This document shows positions 26,050 through 34,456 of a stretch of DNA of 64,000 nucleotides, in pieces (positions within the stretch are counted from its first letter, which is position 1; every line of letters begins with the position of its first letter). Source of the stretch: Rhodococcus sp. SGAir0479 (GTDB lineage: Bacteria > Actinomycetota > Actinomycetes > Mycobacteriales > Mycobacteriaceae); assembly GCF_005484805.1 (NCBI RefSeq), contig NZ_CP039432.1, positions 310,001-374,000 on the forward strand. Reading direction: 5' to 3'. Made by a program: the position numbers and the translations under genes. Under the pieces are notes generated by a model that saw nothing but the letters and a program-made list of their open reading frames with translations, was not told the origin of the DNA and ran no database searches.

Positions 26050-27503
26050 GTCCGGTCGCGTCGAGCCTCGAGCAGCCGCAGCCAGACCTCGCTGACCGTC
26101 GGGTACGACGGGACCGCGTGCCACAGGCTCTCGAGCGGCACCTTGCCGACCACCGCGACGGTGGCGGCGTGGACCAGCTCGGCCACCCCGGACCCGACGA
26201 ACGTCGCGCCCAGGACGGTGTCGGTCGCGCGGTCGATCACCAGCGACGCGCGGCCGGAGTAGTCGTCACGGGCGAGCGCGGCGCCGGCGACGTCGATGTC
26301 CACCGCCACCATTTCGACGTCGAATCCGTCTGCACGGGCTTGGCTTTCGGTGCGTCCGACCGCCGCCACCTCGGGCGTCGTGAACACCACCTGCGGCACC
26401 TGGCCGTGATCGGCCGAGGCGACGAAGCGCGGCCCGTCGAGCGGACGGCTCTCCGCCCGGGCGGCGATCACGTCGCCGCACACGCGGGCCTGGTACTTGC
26501 CCATGTGCGTCAGCAGTGCACGCCCGTTGACGTCGCCCACCGCGTACAACCAGTCGCCGTCCACGCCGGAAACCGTCAGGTGGTCGTCGACGGTGACGTA
26601 GCCGTGGTCCGGGAGGCCGAAACGCTCGAGTCCCAGTCCCGCCGTGCCGGGGGTGCGGCCCGTCGCGACCAGTACCTCGTCGACGGTCAGTTCGGCGTGC
26701 TCTCGGCCGTCACCGCTGGTCCGCAGCGTCACCGGCCCGCCGTGGACACGGCCGACGCCGGTGTCGACGACGCCGGGCCGGGACGCGGACTCCACCGACG
26801 TGCCGAACCGGATGTCGATCCCGTGCTTGCGCATCTTCTCGGCGATCATCTCGCCCGCGAACGGTTCGGTGCGTTCGAGGAGGGCCGATCCCCGGACCAG
26901 CAGCGTCACCTCGTCGGCGCCGAGTTCGTGCAGCCACGTCACGGCCTCGCACGCCACCACGCCGCCGCCGACGACCGCGAGCCGCTTCGGGATCTCGCGG
27001 ACGTTGGTCGCATCCCGGGACGTCCACGGCAGGGCGTCGCGCAGGCCCGGCAGGTCGGGCACACTCGCGGTGGTGCCGGTCGCGATCACCACTGCCTCGC
27101 GGGCGCGCAGCACCCGGTCGCCCACCGTGACCTCGCGAACGCCGGTGAGCCGCGCGCTGCCGCGGATCACGTCGATGCCGGCCGAATCCGCCCACAACAC
27201 CTGAGACGAGTCGTCGAGGTTGTGGGTGAAGCCGTCCCGCCGCGTCAGCACGGCTGCGGTGTCGAGCCCGTACGCGTTCACCTTCTCCTCGACACCGGGC
27301 ATGTGGCGGGCGGTGCTCAGCACCTCGACCGGTCGCAGCAGCGCCTTCGACGGCATGCAGGCCCAGTACGAGCACTCACCGCCCACCAGCTCGTGTTCGA
27401 CGAGTGCCGCGGTGCGGTCACTGCCGGCGATGGCGTAGGCCGCGGCGTTCTCCCCGGCCGGCCCGCCTCCGATCACGATGACGTCGAATTCTTCGGAAGC
27501 CAT
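26046..27503 (-). CDS. Class I pyridine nucleotide-disulfide oxidoreductase
   Basis: This 485-residue flavoprotein has the FAD-binding DVIVIGGGPAGENAAAYA, the redox-active CSYWAC pair (Cys44, Cys49), the NAD(P)-binding RLAVVGGGVVACE, the second FAD motif LYAVGDVNGRALLTHMGKY and a C-terminal dimerisation domain. It resembles dihydrolipoamide dehydrogenase or mercuric/mycothione reductase-like enzymes. The CSYWACMPSK motif differs from Lpd (CVNVGC), and the usual C-terminal HxxHxE is not evident. It is coupled to the ligase gene. The exact disulfide substrate is unknown. Confidence 0.85.
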   Translation of the reverse strand: MASEEFDVIVIGGGPAGENAAAYAIAGSDRTAALVEHELVGGECSYWACMPSKALLRPVEVLSTARHMPGVEEKVNAYGLDTAAVLTRRDGFTHNLDDSSQVLWADSAGIDVIRGSARLTGVREVTVGDRVLRAREAVVIATGTTASVPDLPGLRDALPWTSRDATNVREIPKRLAVVGGGVVACEAVTWLHELGADEVTLLVRGSALLERTEPFAGEMIAEKMRKHGIDIRFGTSVESASRPGVVDTGVGRVHGGPVTLRTSGDGREHAELTVDEVLVATGRTPGTAGLGLERFGLPDHGYVTVDDHLTVSGVDGDWLYAVGDVNGRALLTHMGKYQARVCGDVIAARAESRPLDGPRFVASADHGQVPQVVFTTPEVAAVGRTESQARADGFDVEMVAVDIDVAGAALARDDYSGRASLVIDRATDTVLGATFVGSGVAELVHAATVAVVGKVPLESLWHAVPSYPTVSEVWLRLLEARRDRT

Positions 27504-27553
27504 GGATCCACGGTAGGCCGGGGAGGGCGGTTTCGCGCTGCTTCGGGGTGGCG

Positions 27554-28345
27554 TCAGCGGGTGGGGCGCCGCTCGAACAGACGCTTCGCCCAGACATACC
27601 CGAATGTCGCGATCACTGCGATCCACGCCGCGGCGAGCCTGCCGTTCGCGCCGATCGGCTCCCCGAGGAGCAGTCCGCGCAGCGTCTCGATGACCGGACT
27701 GAACGGCTGGTACTCGGCGAACCAGCGCAGGGCGGCGGGCATCGAGTCGGTGGGAACGAACCCGCTCCCGAGGAAGGGCAGCAGGATCAGGAACATCGGC
27801 AGGTTGCTGGCCGTCTCCACGCTCTGGGAGACCAACCCCAGCGCCACCGACAGCCACGTGACCGCGACGGTGAAGGCCGCCAGGAGGCCGATCGCGGCGA
27901 TCCACTCCACCGGTGTGGCCGTGGGGCGGAACCCGACGGCGACGGCGACGCCGGTCACCACGACGAGACTGATCATCGTCTGGATCAGGCTGCCGACGAC
28001 ATGCCCGGTCAGCACCGACGCGCGTGAGATCGCCATCGTTCGGAAGCGGGCGATGATGCCCTCCGTCATGTCCGTCGCGACCGAGATCGCCGTTCCCTGA
28101 GCGGAACTGGCCACGGTCATCAGGAGAATGCCGGGCGTGACGTAGTCGATGTATGCGGCGCGCCCACCGGCCGGGTCGCCCAGGCCGGCGCCGAGGGTGC
28201 CGCCGAACACGTAGACGAACAGCAGCAGGAGCACGACGGGCATCCCGATCAGCATGACCGTCATCGACGGGTAGCGGAGCATGTGCCGCAGGTTGCGCCG
28301 CAGCATCGTTGCGGAATCGCTCACGGCGTAGGACCGAGTGGTCAT
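27554..28345 (-). CDS. ABC-2 type transporter permease (DrrB-like)
   Basis: This 263-residue protein has six predicted helices and the ABC-2 permease signature near GSGFVPTDSMPAALRWFAEYQPFSPVIE. It pairs with the ATPase gene it overlaps by 4 nt (ATGA). Daunorubicin-resistance type exporters move hydrophobic drugs or lipids. It is last in the four-gene operon from 30738; the pairing is sound and the substrate unknown. Confidence 0.9.
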   Translation of the reverse strand: MTTRSYAVSDSATMLRRNLRHMLRYPSMTVMLIGMPVVLLLLFVYVFGGTLGAGLGDPAGGRAAYIDYVTPGILLMTVASSAQGTAISVATDMTEGIIARFRTMAISRASVLTGHVVGSLIQTMISLVVVTGVAVAVGFRPTATPVEWIAAIGLLAAFTVAVTWLSVALGLVSQSVETASNLPMFLILLPFLGSGFVPTDSMPAALRWFAEYQPFSPVIETLRGLLLGEPIGANGRLAAAWIAVIATFGYVWAKRLFERRPTR

Positions 28346-29304
28346 CGCGAAGTCTCCTTCGGGGAGTCCGAGCGGGCGGTGAGGGCGAAGAACACGTCGT
28401 CGAGGTCGGGCGTGTGGATCGACAGGTCCGTGACGTCGATCGCGTCGGCGTCGAGCCGGTCCAGGATCGTGCGGAGCGACGCGGCGCTGCCGTCGCCGGG
28501 CACCTGGAGCGAGAGCGACTCGTCGTCTCGCGTCGACTCGCCGAGCGACCTTGCCGCCGCCGACAATTCGTCGAGATCTGCGAAACGCAGGCGGACGTGA
28601 CCACCGGGCACCAACTGTTTGAGGTCGGCCGGTGTGCCCTCGGCCACGAGCCGGCCCCCGTCGAGCACCGCGATCCGGTCGGCGAGGTGGTCGGCCTCCT
28701 CGAGGTACTGGGTGGTGAGGAAGATGGTGACGCCGTCCGCTGCCAGTTCCCGCACGATGTCCCACATCGAGCGGCGACTGCGCGGGTCCAGTCCGGTCGT
28801 CGGTTCGTCCAGGAAGATCACCCGCGGACGACCGACCAACGTCATCGCGAGATCGAGTCGGCGTCGCATACCGCCCGAGTAGCTCGACGCGGGCGTGGAC
28901 GCGGCCTCGGTGAGGTCGAACAGTTCGAGGAGTTCGGCAGTGCGGGCGCGCGCTTCACGCCGACCGAGGTGGTGGAGATCGGCCATCAGCGTGAGGTTCT
29001 CGGCTCCGGTGAGCAGACCGTCCACGGCGGAGAACTGGCCGGTGACGCCGATCGCGGCGCGGATCGCGTCCGGATCGTCGGCCAGCTCGTGCCCCGCGAC
29101 GCGGACGTCACCGGCGTCCGGCGCCACGAGCGTCGAGAGGATGTTCACCACCGTGGTCTTGCCGGCACCGTTGGGGCCGAGAAGCGAGAAGATCGATCCC
29201 TCGGCGATGTCGAGGTCGATTCCGTCGAGTACCACTCTGTCTCCGAACGACTTTCGGAGCGAACGGACACGTACGGCCGATGCCGTCGAGATTGCGGTCG
29301 TCAT
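28342..29304 (-). CDS. ABC transporter ATP-binding protein (DrrA-like)
   Basis: This 320-residue ATPase has Walker A GPNGAGKTT (Lys49), ABC signature YSGGMRRRLDLA, Walker B VIFLDEPT and switch His (LTTQYLEEADHL). A C-terminal DrrA-type extension of about 90 residues follows. It energises the permease encoded next. It overlaps both neighbours by 4 nt, which fixes their 1:1 translation. Confidence 0.93.
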   Translation of the reverse strand: MTTAISTASAVRVRSLRKSFGDRVVLDGIDLDIAEGSIFSLLGPNGAGKTTVVNILSTLVAPDAGDVRVAGHELADDPDAIRAAIGVTGQFSAVDGLLTGAENLTLMADLHHLGRREARARTAELLELFDLTEAASTPASSYSGGMRRRLDLAMTLVGRPRVIFLDEPTTGLDPRSRRSMWDIVRELAADGVTIFLTTQYLEEADHLADRIAVLDGGRLVAEGTPADLKQLVPGGHVRLRFADLDELSAAARSLGESTRDDESLSLQVPGDGSAASLRTILDRLDADAIDVTDLSIHTPDLDDVFFALTARSDSPKETSR

Positions 29305-30182
29305 TGCTCCGCCTTTCGCGGGTCGTCGTCCCCGAGCCCCGCTCGCTGGACGGTGATGTCGCCGAACCCGGTGTGGGCCTCGACGTCGACCTTCTCGCCG
29401 ATCGGGGCCGGTCGGTCGGTCGGGGTGAGCAGGTTGTGCACCTTGCCGAACGAGGTGTGGACGTCGAGGCGGGCGGCCGTCCCGGCCGGAATGCCGACCT
29501 CGATCGCGCCGTGCCCGGTCCGCAGCGAGGCGGTGCCGCGCGTGAGCTCGTCGATGCGAATCTCGCCGTTGGCAGTCGCGGCGTGGACGTCCCCGCCGGT
29601 GTGACCGACCGCGATGTCCCCGTTCGCCGTCTTGATCCGTAGGTTCCCCCGCACGGAGCCGATTCGGTTGTGGCCGTTGGAGTTCTTCACCGTCGCGTTG
29701 CCGTCGACACGGCGCACCTCGACCGTGCCGGAACCGGTCGAGAGTTCGGCGTCCCCCGCGATGGTGTCGACGACCACCGCGCCGGCGCCGGTGGTCACGG
29801 TGGCCGGCGCAGTGCTACCCAGCCGGACGTCGCCGGTCGCCGTCTTGACGCGGACGTTGCCGAGCCGGCCGGTGGATCGGACCGCGCCGGCGGAGGCGTC
29901 GGCCTCGAGACTCGACCCGGACGGCAGCGCCACGGTGACGTCGATCGAACCCACCTTGCCCCACACGCCGAGCCCGCGCGGGCGGGGAGCCTGGACGAGC
30001 AGACGCCCGCCCGAGTACTCGACGCGGGTCTGCTCCGCGGCGCGCACGTCCACGTCGCGCTGCGGGTCGCTGGGGTGGACCTCCACCACCGTGTCGTTCC
30101 GGTCGGTGGCGGTCACGGTGACGTCACCGACGGGAAACGAGAGCGTGGCCGAAATCGGTTCGTCGGTACTGAAAGTGGGCAT
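29301..30182 (-). CDS. DUF4097-family beta-helical protein
   Basis: This 293-residue protein has repeated short strands with Gly/Asp turns (VRVKTATGDVRLG; LRIKTANGDIAVG; AATANGEIRID). This is the DUF4097/DUF4098 putative adhesin-like beta-solenoid pattern. The start is ATG 30182, immediately before MPTFSTDEPIS. No signal peptide is visible. Such genes often neighbour ABC exporters and small regulators; a cytosolic or envelope-sensing role is speculative. Confidence 0.8.
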   Translation of the reverse strand: MPTFSTDEPISATLSFPVGDVTVTATDRNDTVVEVHPSDPQRDVDVRAAEQTRVEYSGGRLLVQAPRPRGLGVWGKVGSIDVTVALPSGSSLEADASAGAVRSTGRLGNVRVKTATGDVRLGSTAPATVTTGAGAVVVDTIAGDAELSTGSGTVEVRRVDGNATVKNSNGHNRIGSVRGNLRIKTANGDIAVGHTGGDVHAATANGEIRIDELTRGTASLRTGHGAIEVGIPAGTAARLDVHTSFGKVHNLLTPTDRPAPIGEKVDVEAHTGFGDITVQRAGLGDDDPRKAEQ

Positions 30183-30225
30183 CGTGGTCCTCGGGGTGTG
30201 AGTGGAGACGTGCACGGATGGAGGG

Positions 30226-30738
30226 TCAGTGGACCCAACCGGTGAAGCGGTCGCCGCCCGTCGCAGCACGGCGTTCCGGCCGCCGGGGGGCGGCGCTCTC
30301 GTCGAGCGCGGTGGAGGCCGCACGGACGAGCCAGGAATTGACGGACATCCCGGCCGCGCGGGCAGCGTCCTCCACGCGGTCCTTGAGGTCCTGCGGCAGC
30401 CGCAGATTGATGCGCGTCATCGGCCCTTCGTCGACGTCGGCCGGGCGGGCGGCCGGTTCGGGAGTGGGTGCCTCGGCGTCCGGTGCGACCGAGGGCGGCG
30501 GGGGAGTGACGACGAAGCTCGGTTCGCGGCCGCGCAGCCGGAGGTCGACCGATCCCGGCGCCAGATCACGCGTGATCTCGGCGGCGGCGTCGGAGAGCGC
30601 GTCCAGCAATGCCAGACGTGCCGCCGAGTCGAGTGGTGCGGTCAGGCGCTCGGCGAGCGCGCGGGCATCCGGCCCGCCGGCCTCGGCCGCGATCGCGAGG
30701 TCCCGATGCAGGGCGTTGACGTACGGTTCCAAGTCCAT
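30226..30738 (-). CDS. Ribbon-helix-helix regulator (HicB/CopG-like)
   Basis: This 170-residue protein has an N-terminal helical region and a Pro/Ala-rich linker. A C-terminal RHH follows (MTRINLRLPQDLKDRVEDAA then AGMSVNSWLVRAA), the DNA-binding unit of Arc/CopG/HicB proteins. It is the first gene of the DUF4097-ABC operon. TGGCACCA boxes around its start are probable operators, so it is likely the local autorepressor. Confidence 0.8.
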   Translation of the reverse strand: MDLEPYVNALHRDLAIAAEAGGPDARALAERLTAPLDSAARLALLDALSDAAAEITRDLAPGSVDLRLRGREPSFVVTPPPPSVAPDAEAPTPEPAARPADVDEGPMTRINLRLPQDLKDRVEDAARAAGMSVNSWLVRAASTALDESAAPRRPERRAATGGDRFTGWVH

Positions 30739-30819
30739 GGCACCACTATGGCACCAAGTCGATGCCATATGAAGGGATTTACGGAGATTTGTGATGCCAA
30801 AGTGGTGCCACGGGTGCCA
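30738..30819 (-). promoter_or_regulatory. Operator/promoter region with paired TGGCACCA boxes
   Basis: TGGCACCA occurs at 30738-30745 and 30749-30756 (11-bp period). Its inverse, TGGTGCCA, occurs at 30803-30810, with GGGTGCCA at 30812-30819; partial copies (ATGCCA) lie between. The arrays bracket the A/T-rich stretch that must hold the minus-strand promoter of the RHH gene. Confidence 0.6.
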
Positions 30820-30825
30820 CGGGGC

Positions 30826-32097
30826 TCACCAGGGTCGTGCGAGAAGTCCCCATTTCTCCAGTTGCGCGACGACGCTCCGGCGCAGCCGTGCGGCGTCGCC
30901 GAAGCGGCGAGAGTCCAACCCCACGATCGACAATGTGTACGTGCCGGCGCAGGAGCACAGGTACGCCGACAACCGGGTGGTCGTTGCGACGGGCCGCGCC
31001 GGGCTCAGTCCCGGATGCATGGCGCGGGTCGCGACGCCCGTGGTCCGATGAGGGCCCAGCGCGGCCAACGAGTCGGGCAACCGTCCGATGTTCGAGCACA
31101 ACGCGTCGCGTTCCCCGGCGCCGGACGTGAGGCGGTGGGCAACTCGGTCGGGGAGAAGTTGCACGATCTCCTCCGGGAACCCGGACGGCGCCCCCATCGG
31201 GGCACGGGTGTAGGCCTCGCGGCTCGCGCGCCGGATGTCCGACAGCGAACAATCCGGTGTCACAATCACTTCCGTGACGACCACCGCGTTGTCGACGGTG
31301 TCGGTCCTACGCAGGTCCACCGGCACGCTGACGTGCAGTGGCATCGGAATCCCGGCCGCCTCGGCGACCCCGGTGACGAGGGCGATGAAGAGTCCGTTCG
31401 CGGTACCGCCCTCGCGCCGTGCCACGGTGTCCCAGGCCGCCGCATCGACGTCGACGATCGCGGTGGTGGTGCCGGTCGCGGTGTGCGTGCGGCTCGTCGC
31501 GCGACCGGTGGAAGCCGCGTTGCGGAAGTCCCGCAGTTCGCGCCGTCGTCGTGCGCTGACCGCCAGCCCCAGCGAGGCCGCGGCACCGCGGGCGAGGACC
31601 GTGCCGACGAGTCCGGCGGCGTCGGCGGCGTCCGACGTGCGCCGGGGGGCGGGTACCGGGGACTTGCCGGACAGTGCGACGTCCACCGCACCCACCAGGC
31701 CGCGGGCGTCCGCGACGGCGTGCGAGCACACCAGGGAGACGGCCGTGCCGCCGCCGACGACGGGGGTCGCGGCCAGGGCCCACGCGGGGCCGTGCTCCGG
31801 ATCGACGTCCACACCGGTTTGCGCATCGGCCCACGCGACCACGTCGTCGACCGCTTCGCGCGCGTATCGCAAGGGATGCGTCGCGGTGCTCGCCTCCCAG
31901 CGCAATCGAGCACCGGGAACCCGGGGTCGGACCACGCGCCGGCCCAGCGCCCCGCGGGCCAGTGCCGAATGCACGGACTCGAGAACGGAGGCGTCCACGG
32001 CTTCCTCGGTACGCCACACCCCCTGCATGACGATCGGGACACCGTAGCCGCGGTGCCGGCGCAGGAAGATCTCGTCCACCACGGTCAACCGGTCCAT
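30826..32097 (-). CDS. Acyltransferase-like protein (condensation/WS-DGAT superfamily)
   Basis: This 423-residue protein starts MDRLTVVDEIFLRRHRGYGVPIV. It has SHAVADARG, a variant of the HHxxxDG active-site motif of condensation, PapA and wax ester synthase enzymes, followed by SVPVDLR and, near the C-terminus, SNIGRLPDS, all typical of that fold. The second active-site His of the motif appears to be Ser, so activity may differ. It could make acylated lipids or be a degenerate relative. Confidence 0.65.
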   Translation of the reverse strand: MDRLTVVDEIFLRRHRGYGVPIVMQGVWRTEEAVDASVLESVHSALARGALGRRVVRPRVPGARLRWEASTATHPLRYAREAVDDVVAWADAQTGVDVDPEHGPAWALAATPVVGGGTAVSLVCSHAVADARGLVGAVDVALSGKSPVPAPRRTSDAADAAGLVGTVLARGAAASLGLAVSARRRRELRDFRNAASTGRATSRTHTATGTTTAIVDVDAAAWDTVARREGGTANGLFIALVTGVAEAAGIPMPLHVSVPVDLRRTDTVDNAVVVTEVIVTPDCSLSDIRRASREAYTRAPMGAPSGFPEEIVQLLPDRVAHRLTSGAGERDALCSNIGRLPDSLAALGPHRTTGVATRAMHPGLSPARPVATTTRLSAYLCSCAGTYTLSIVGLDSRRFGDAARLRRSVVAQLEKWGLLARPW

Positions 32098-32107
32098 GGC
32101 ACGGACG

Positions 32108-32923
32108 CTACCGGCAGCGGTGACCGGCGCGCCGACCGCGCGGACGGGTGGCCGTGAGCACGGACGTGTGCCCGTCGCTGCGGCGTCGGACCGTGAAACC
32201 GGCACGGCGCGCGTGCCGGCCCGCGGCTGCCCACTGGTTCCGGTTCATCTCGATCGCGAGCACGCCGCCGTCCGCGAGCCAGTCGTAGGAACGGTCGATC
32301 AGTCGGCGGACATGGTCGAGTCCGTCGTCACCGGCGAACAGTGCACGGTCCGGCTCGTGCTCGAGGGCCTCCCGCGGCAGGAGATCAGCCGCTGTCGTCG
32401 GCACGTACGGGGGGACGGCGGCGATCACGTCGATCCGGCCCCGCAACGCATCCGGCACTGCGGTGAAGCTGTCGCTGCGGTACACCGCGGCGCCGGTGCC
32501 CAGGTTTCGGCGCGCGTAATCGGCCGCGACCGGGTCGATCTCGGCGGCGAGCACTCGCGCCTCCGGAACCGAGTGCCGAACTGTCGTGGCCACCGGAGCG
32601 ACACCCGCGTACGCCTCGAGCACGGTCGGGGCGCCACGGACGCGCGCGGCCGCGACGGCGACCCGGGCGAGCAACAGTGTGCGTTGCCGGGGGACGAACG
32701 CGCCGGGGCCGACGTCCAGGTGGAGGTCCCCGAACGCCACCCATCCGACGACGTGTTCGAGTGGTGCGCCGGAAATACGGCGGGCGCACAGCCATTCGAG
32801 GTGCTCGGCGTCCACGGCGCTCGCCCGCAGAACGGTGGCCTCGTCCTCGGCGAACACACACCCCGCCTCCCGCAGCCGTCGAACCAGCGCGTCCGGCGTG
32901 TTGCTCGTCGTGGGGGGAGTCAT
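32108..32923 (-). CDS. HemK/PrmC-like methyltransferase with degenerate motifs
   Basis: This 271-residue protein aligns with putative protein N5-glutamine methyltransferases. It has the helical N-terminus (RRISGAPLEHVVGWVAFGDL), FVPRQRTLLLARVA and a PPYVPT loop. The SAM-binding motif normally reads D-x-G-x-G; here it is LEAYAGVAPVATT, and the catalytic NPPY reads VPPY. It may have lost release-factor methylation and kept a related role. It is not the housekeeping prmC, which would sit beside prfA. Confidence 0.7.
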   Translation of the reverse strand: MTPPTTSNTPDALVRRLREAGCVFAEDEATVLRASAVDAEHLEWLCARRISGAPLEHVVGWVAFGDLHLDVGPGAFVPRQRTLLLARVAVAAARVRGAPTVLEAYAGVAPVATTVRHSVPEARVLAAEIDPVAADYARRNLGTGAAVYRSDSFTAVPDALRGRIDVIAAVPPYVPTTAADLLPREALEHEPDRALFAGDDGLDHVRRLIDRSYDWLADGGVLAIEMNRNQWAAAGRHARRAGFTVRRRSDGHTSVLTATRPRGRRAGHRCR

Positions 32924-32931
32924 CGCGACGG

Positions 32932-33699
32932 CTATCGCGACTCGAATCGACCGTGGCGCCCTTCACCGGCCGCGAACCGGGCGGCGCCGCTCAGTGCATC
33001 GACCGTCACCGCGACCATGCCGTGTCGGAATTCCGACGCGAGCGCGTCCCGTTCCGGCAGCCCCTCCTGCTCGAGCAGCGACATGCGGTCCTCCCGCAGG
33101 CACGTCTGCGGAAAGTGAGCCAGTTCGGCGGCGAGCGCCTCGGCCGCCGCGCGCGCCTCGCCCGTGGGCACCACCCTGCTGACCAGTCCGATCGCCAGGG
33201 CCTCGTCGGCGTGCACGGCGCGGCCCGTCAACACCAGGTCCATCGCGCGGCCGGCCCCGACGATGCGCGGCAACCGGACCGTGCCGCCGTCGATGAGCGG
33301 TACGCCCCAGCGCCGGCAGTAGACCCCGAACACACTGTCCGACTCGGCGATCCGCAGGTCCGCCCACAGCGCCAGTTCGAGCCCGCCGGCAACAGCGTGC
33401 CCGGCCACGGCGGCGATCACCGGTTTGGACAACTGCATCCGCGTGGGCCCCATCGGGCCGTCACCGTCCGGGGTGACGCGGTTGGAGTCGTCGGTGCCGA
33501 GCGCCTTGAGGTCCGCGCCGGCGCAGAAGGTGCCGCCCTCGCCCCACAGGACCGCGACTGCGGCGTCGGGATCGGCGTCGAATGCGCGGAAGGCGTCCGC
33601 GAGAGCGGACGCGGTGGGACCGTCGACCGCGTTGCGTACCTCGGGACGGGAGAGCACGATCGTCGTGACGGGTCCGGATCGTTCGATACGCACCGACAT
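32932..33699 (-). CDS. Enoyl-CoA hydratase/isomerase (crotonase) family protein
   Basis: This 255-residue protein has the oxyanion segments TFCAGADLKALG and AGHAVAGGLELALWADLRIA. The usual second catalytic Glu region reads YCRRWGVPLIDGG rather than the hydratase E-x-x-x-G, so dehydration/hydration of enoyl-CoA is not certain. Family members act in fatty-acid or aromatic catabolism. It is divergent from a TetR gene 77 bp away, which probably controls it. Confidence 0.88.
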   Translation of the reverse strand: MSVRIERSGPVTTIVLSRPEVRNAVDGPTASALADAFRAFDADPDAAVAVLWGEGGTFCAGADLKALGTDDSNRVTPDGDGPMGPTRMQLSKPVIAAVAGHAVAGGLELALWADLRIAESDSVFGVYCRRWGVPLIDGGTVRLPRIVGAGRAMDLVLTGRAVHADEALAIGLVSRVVPTGEARAAAEALAAELAHFPQTCLREDRMSLLEQEGLPERDALASEFRHGMVAVTVDALSGAARFAAGEGRHGRFESR

Positions 33700-33776
33700 G
33701 GTTCGACGCTACCCGGCGTCCGCGCCGGTCCAGGGTGGAATCGTGAGTTCGACGTGCGTGCTGGTTCACTACCTAC

Positions 33777-34379
33777 ATGGCCTACCGTCGAACCCCCGCC
33801 GTCGCGGCACGGCTCGCTGCGCAGCGGGACGCGATCTTCCGGGCGGCTGTGGCGGTGCTGTCGGAGTCGGGATACCAGGGGCTGACCATCGCCGCCGTCG
33901 CGAAACGGGCCGGCGTCGCGACCGGCAGCGTGTACTCCCACTTTTCCGGTAAGTCGGACCTGGTGGTGGCGGTCTTCCGCGAGATCGTCGGGGGAGAGGT
34001 CGAGGCGGTGAACGCGGCCGCGGGTCCGGGTAAGCGCGCCACCGAGCGGATCGCGGCGGTGATCGAGACCTTCGCTCGTCGTGCGATGCGTAATCCCAAG
34101 CTCGCATACACCCTGCTCGCCGAACCGGTCGACGCAGCGGTCGACGTCGAGCGGTTGATCTTCCGTCGCGCGTTCGCGGACGCATTCGCCGCGGCGGTCG
34201 CGGACGGCGTCACCGACGGTGAACTCGAGCCGCAGAACGTGCCACTCGCGGCGGCCTCCCTGGTGGGTGCGACGGCCGAGGTCCTGACCGGACCGCTCGC
34301 GTCCGGTGGCGACGACCCCACGGTCGTCGACGACCTGGTGCGATTCGCGCTCACCGCTGTCGGCTTCACAAAGCGCTGA
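33777..34379 (+). CDS. TetR-family transcriptional regulator
   Basis: This 200-residue protein has the HTH IAAVAKRAGVATGSVYSHFSGKSDL and a helical effector domain with a conserved LAYTLLAEPVDAAVDVERL segment, common in FadR-like TetR proteins near crotonase genes. The start is ATG 33777 with no clear Shine-Dalgarno. The divergent crotonase gene is the likely target, and an acyl-CoA the likely ligand. Confidence 0.88.
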   Translation: MAYRRTPAVAARLAAQRDAIFRAAVAVLSESGYQGLTIAAVAKRAGVATGSVYSHFSGKSDLVVAVFREIVGGEVEAVNAAAGPGKRATERIAAVIETFARRAMRNPKLAYTLLAEPVDAAVDVERLIFRRAFADAFAAAVADGVTDGELEPQNVPLAAASLVGATAEVLTGPLASGGDDPTVVDDLVRFALTAVGFTKR

Positions 34380-34456
34380 ACAGGGCATTTGCGACAAGCG
34401 CGCATACTGGGTGCACCACAGTTCCCTCGACGGGGACCCGACAACGGAGCACGGTC

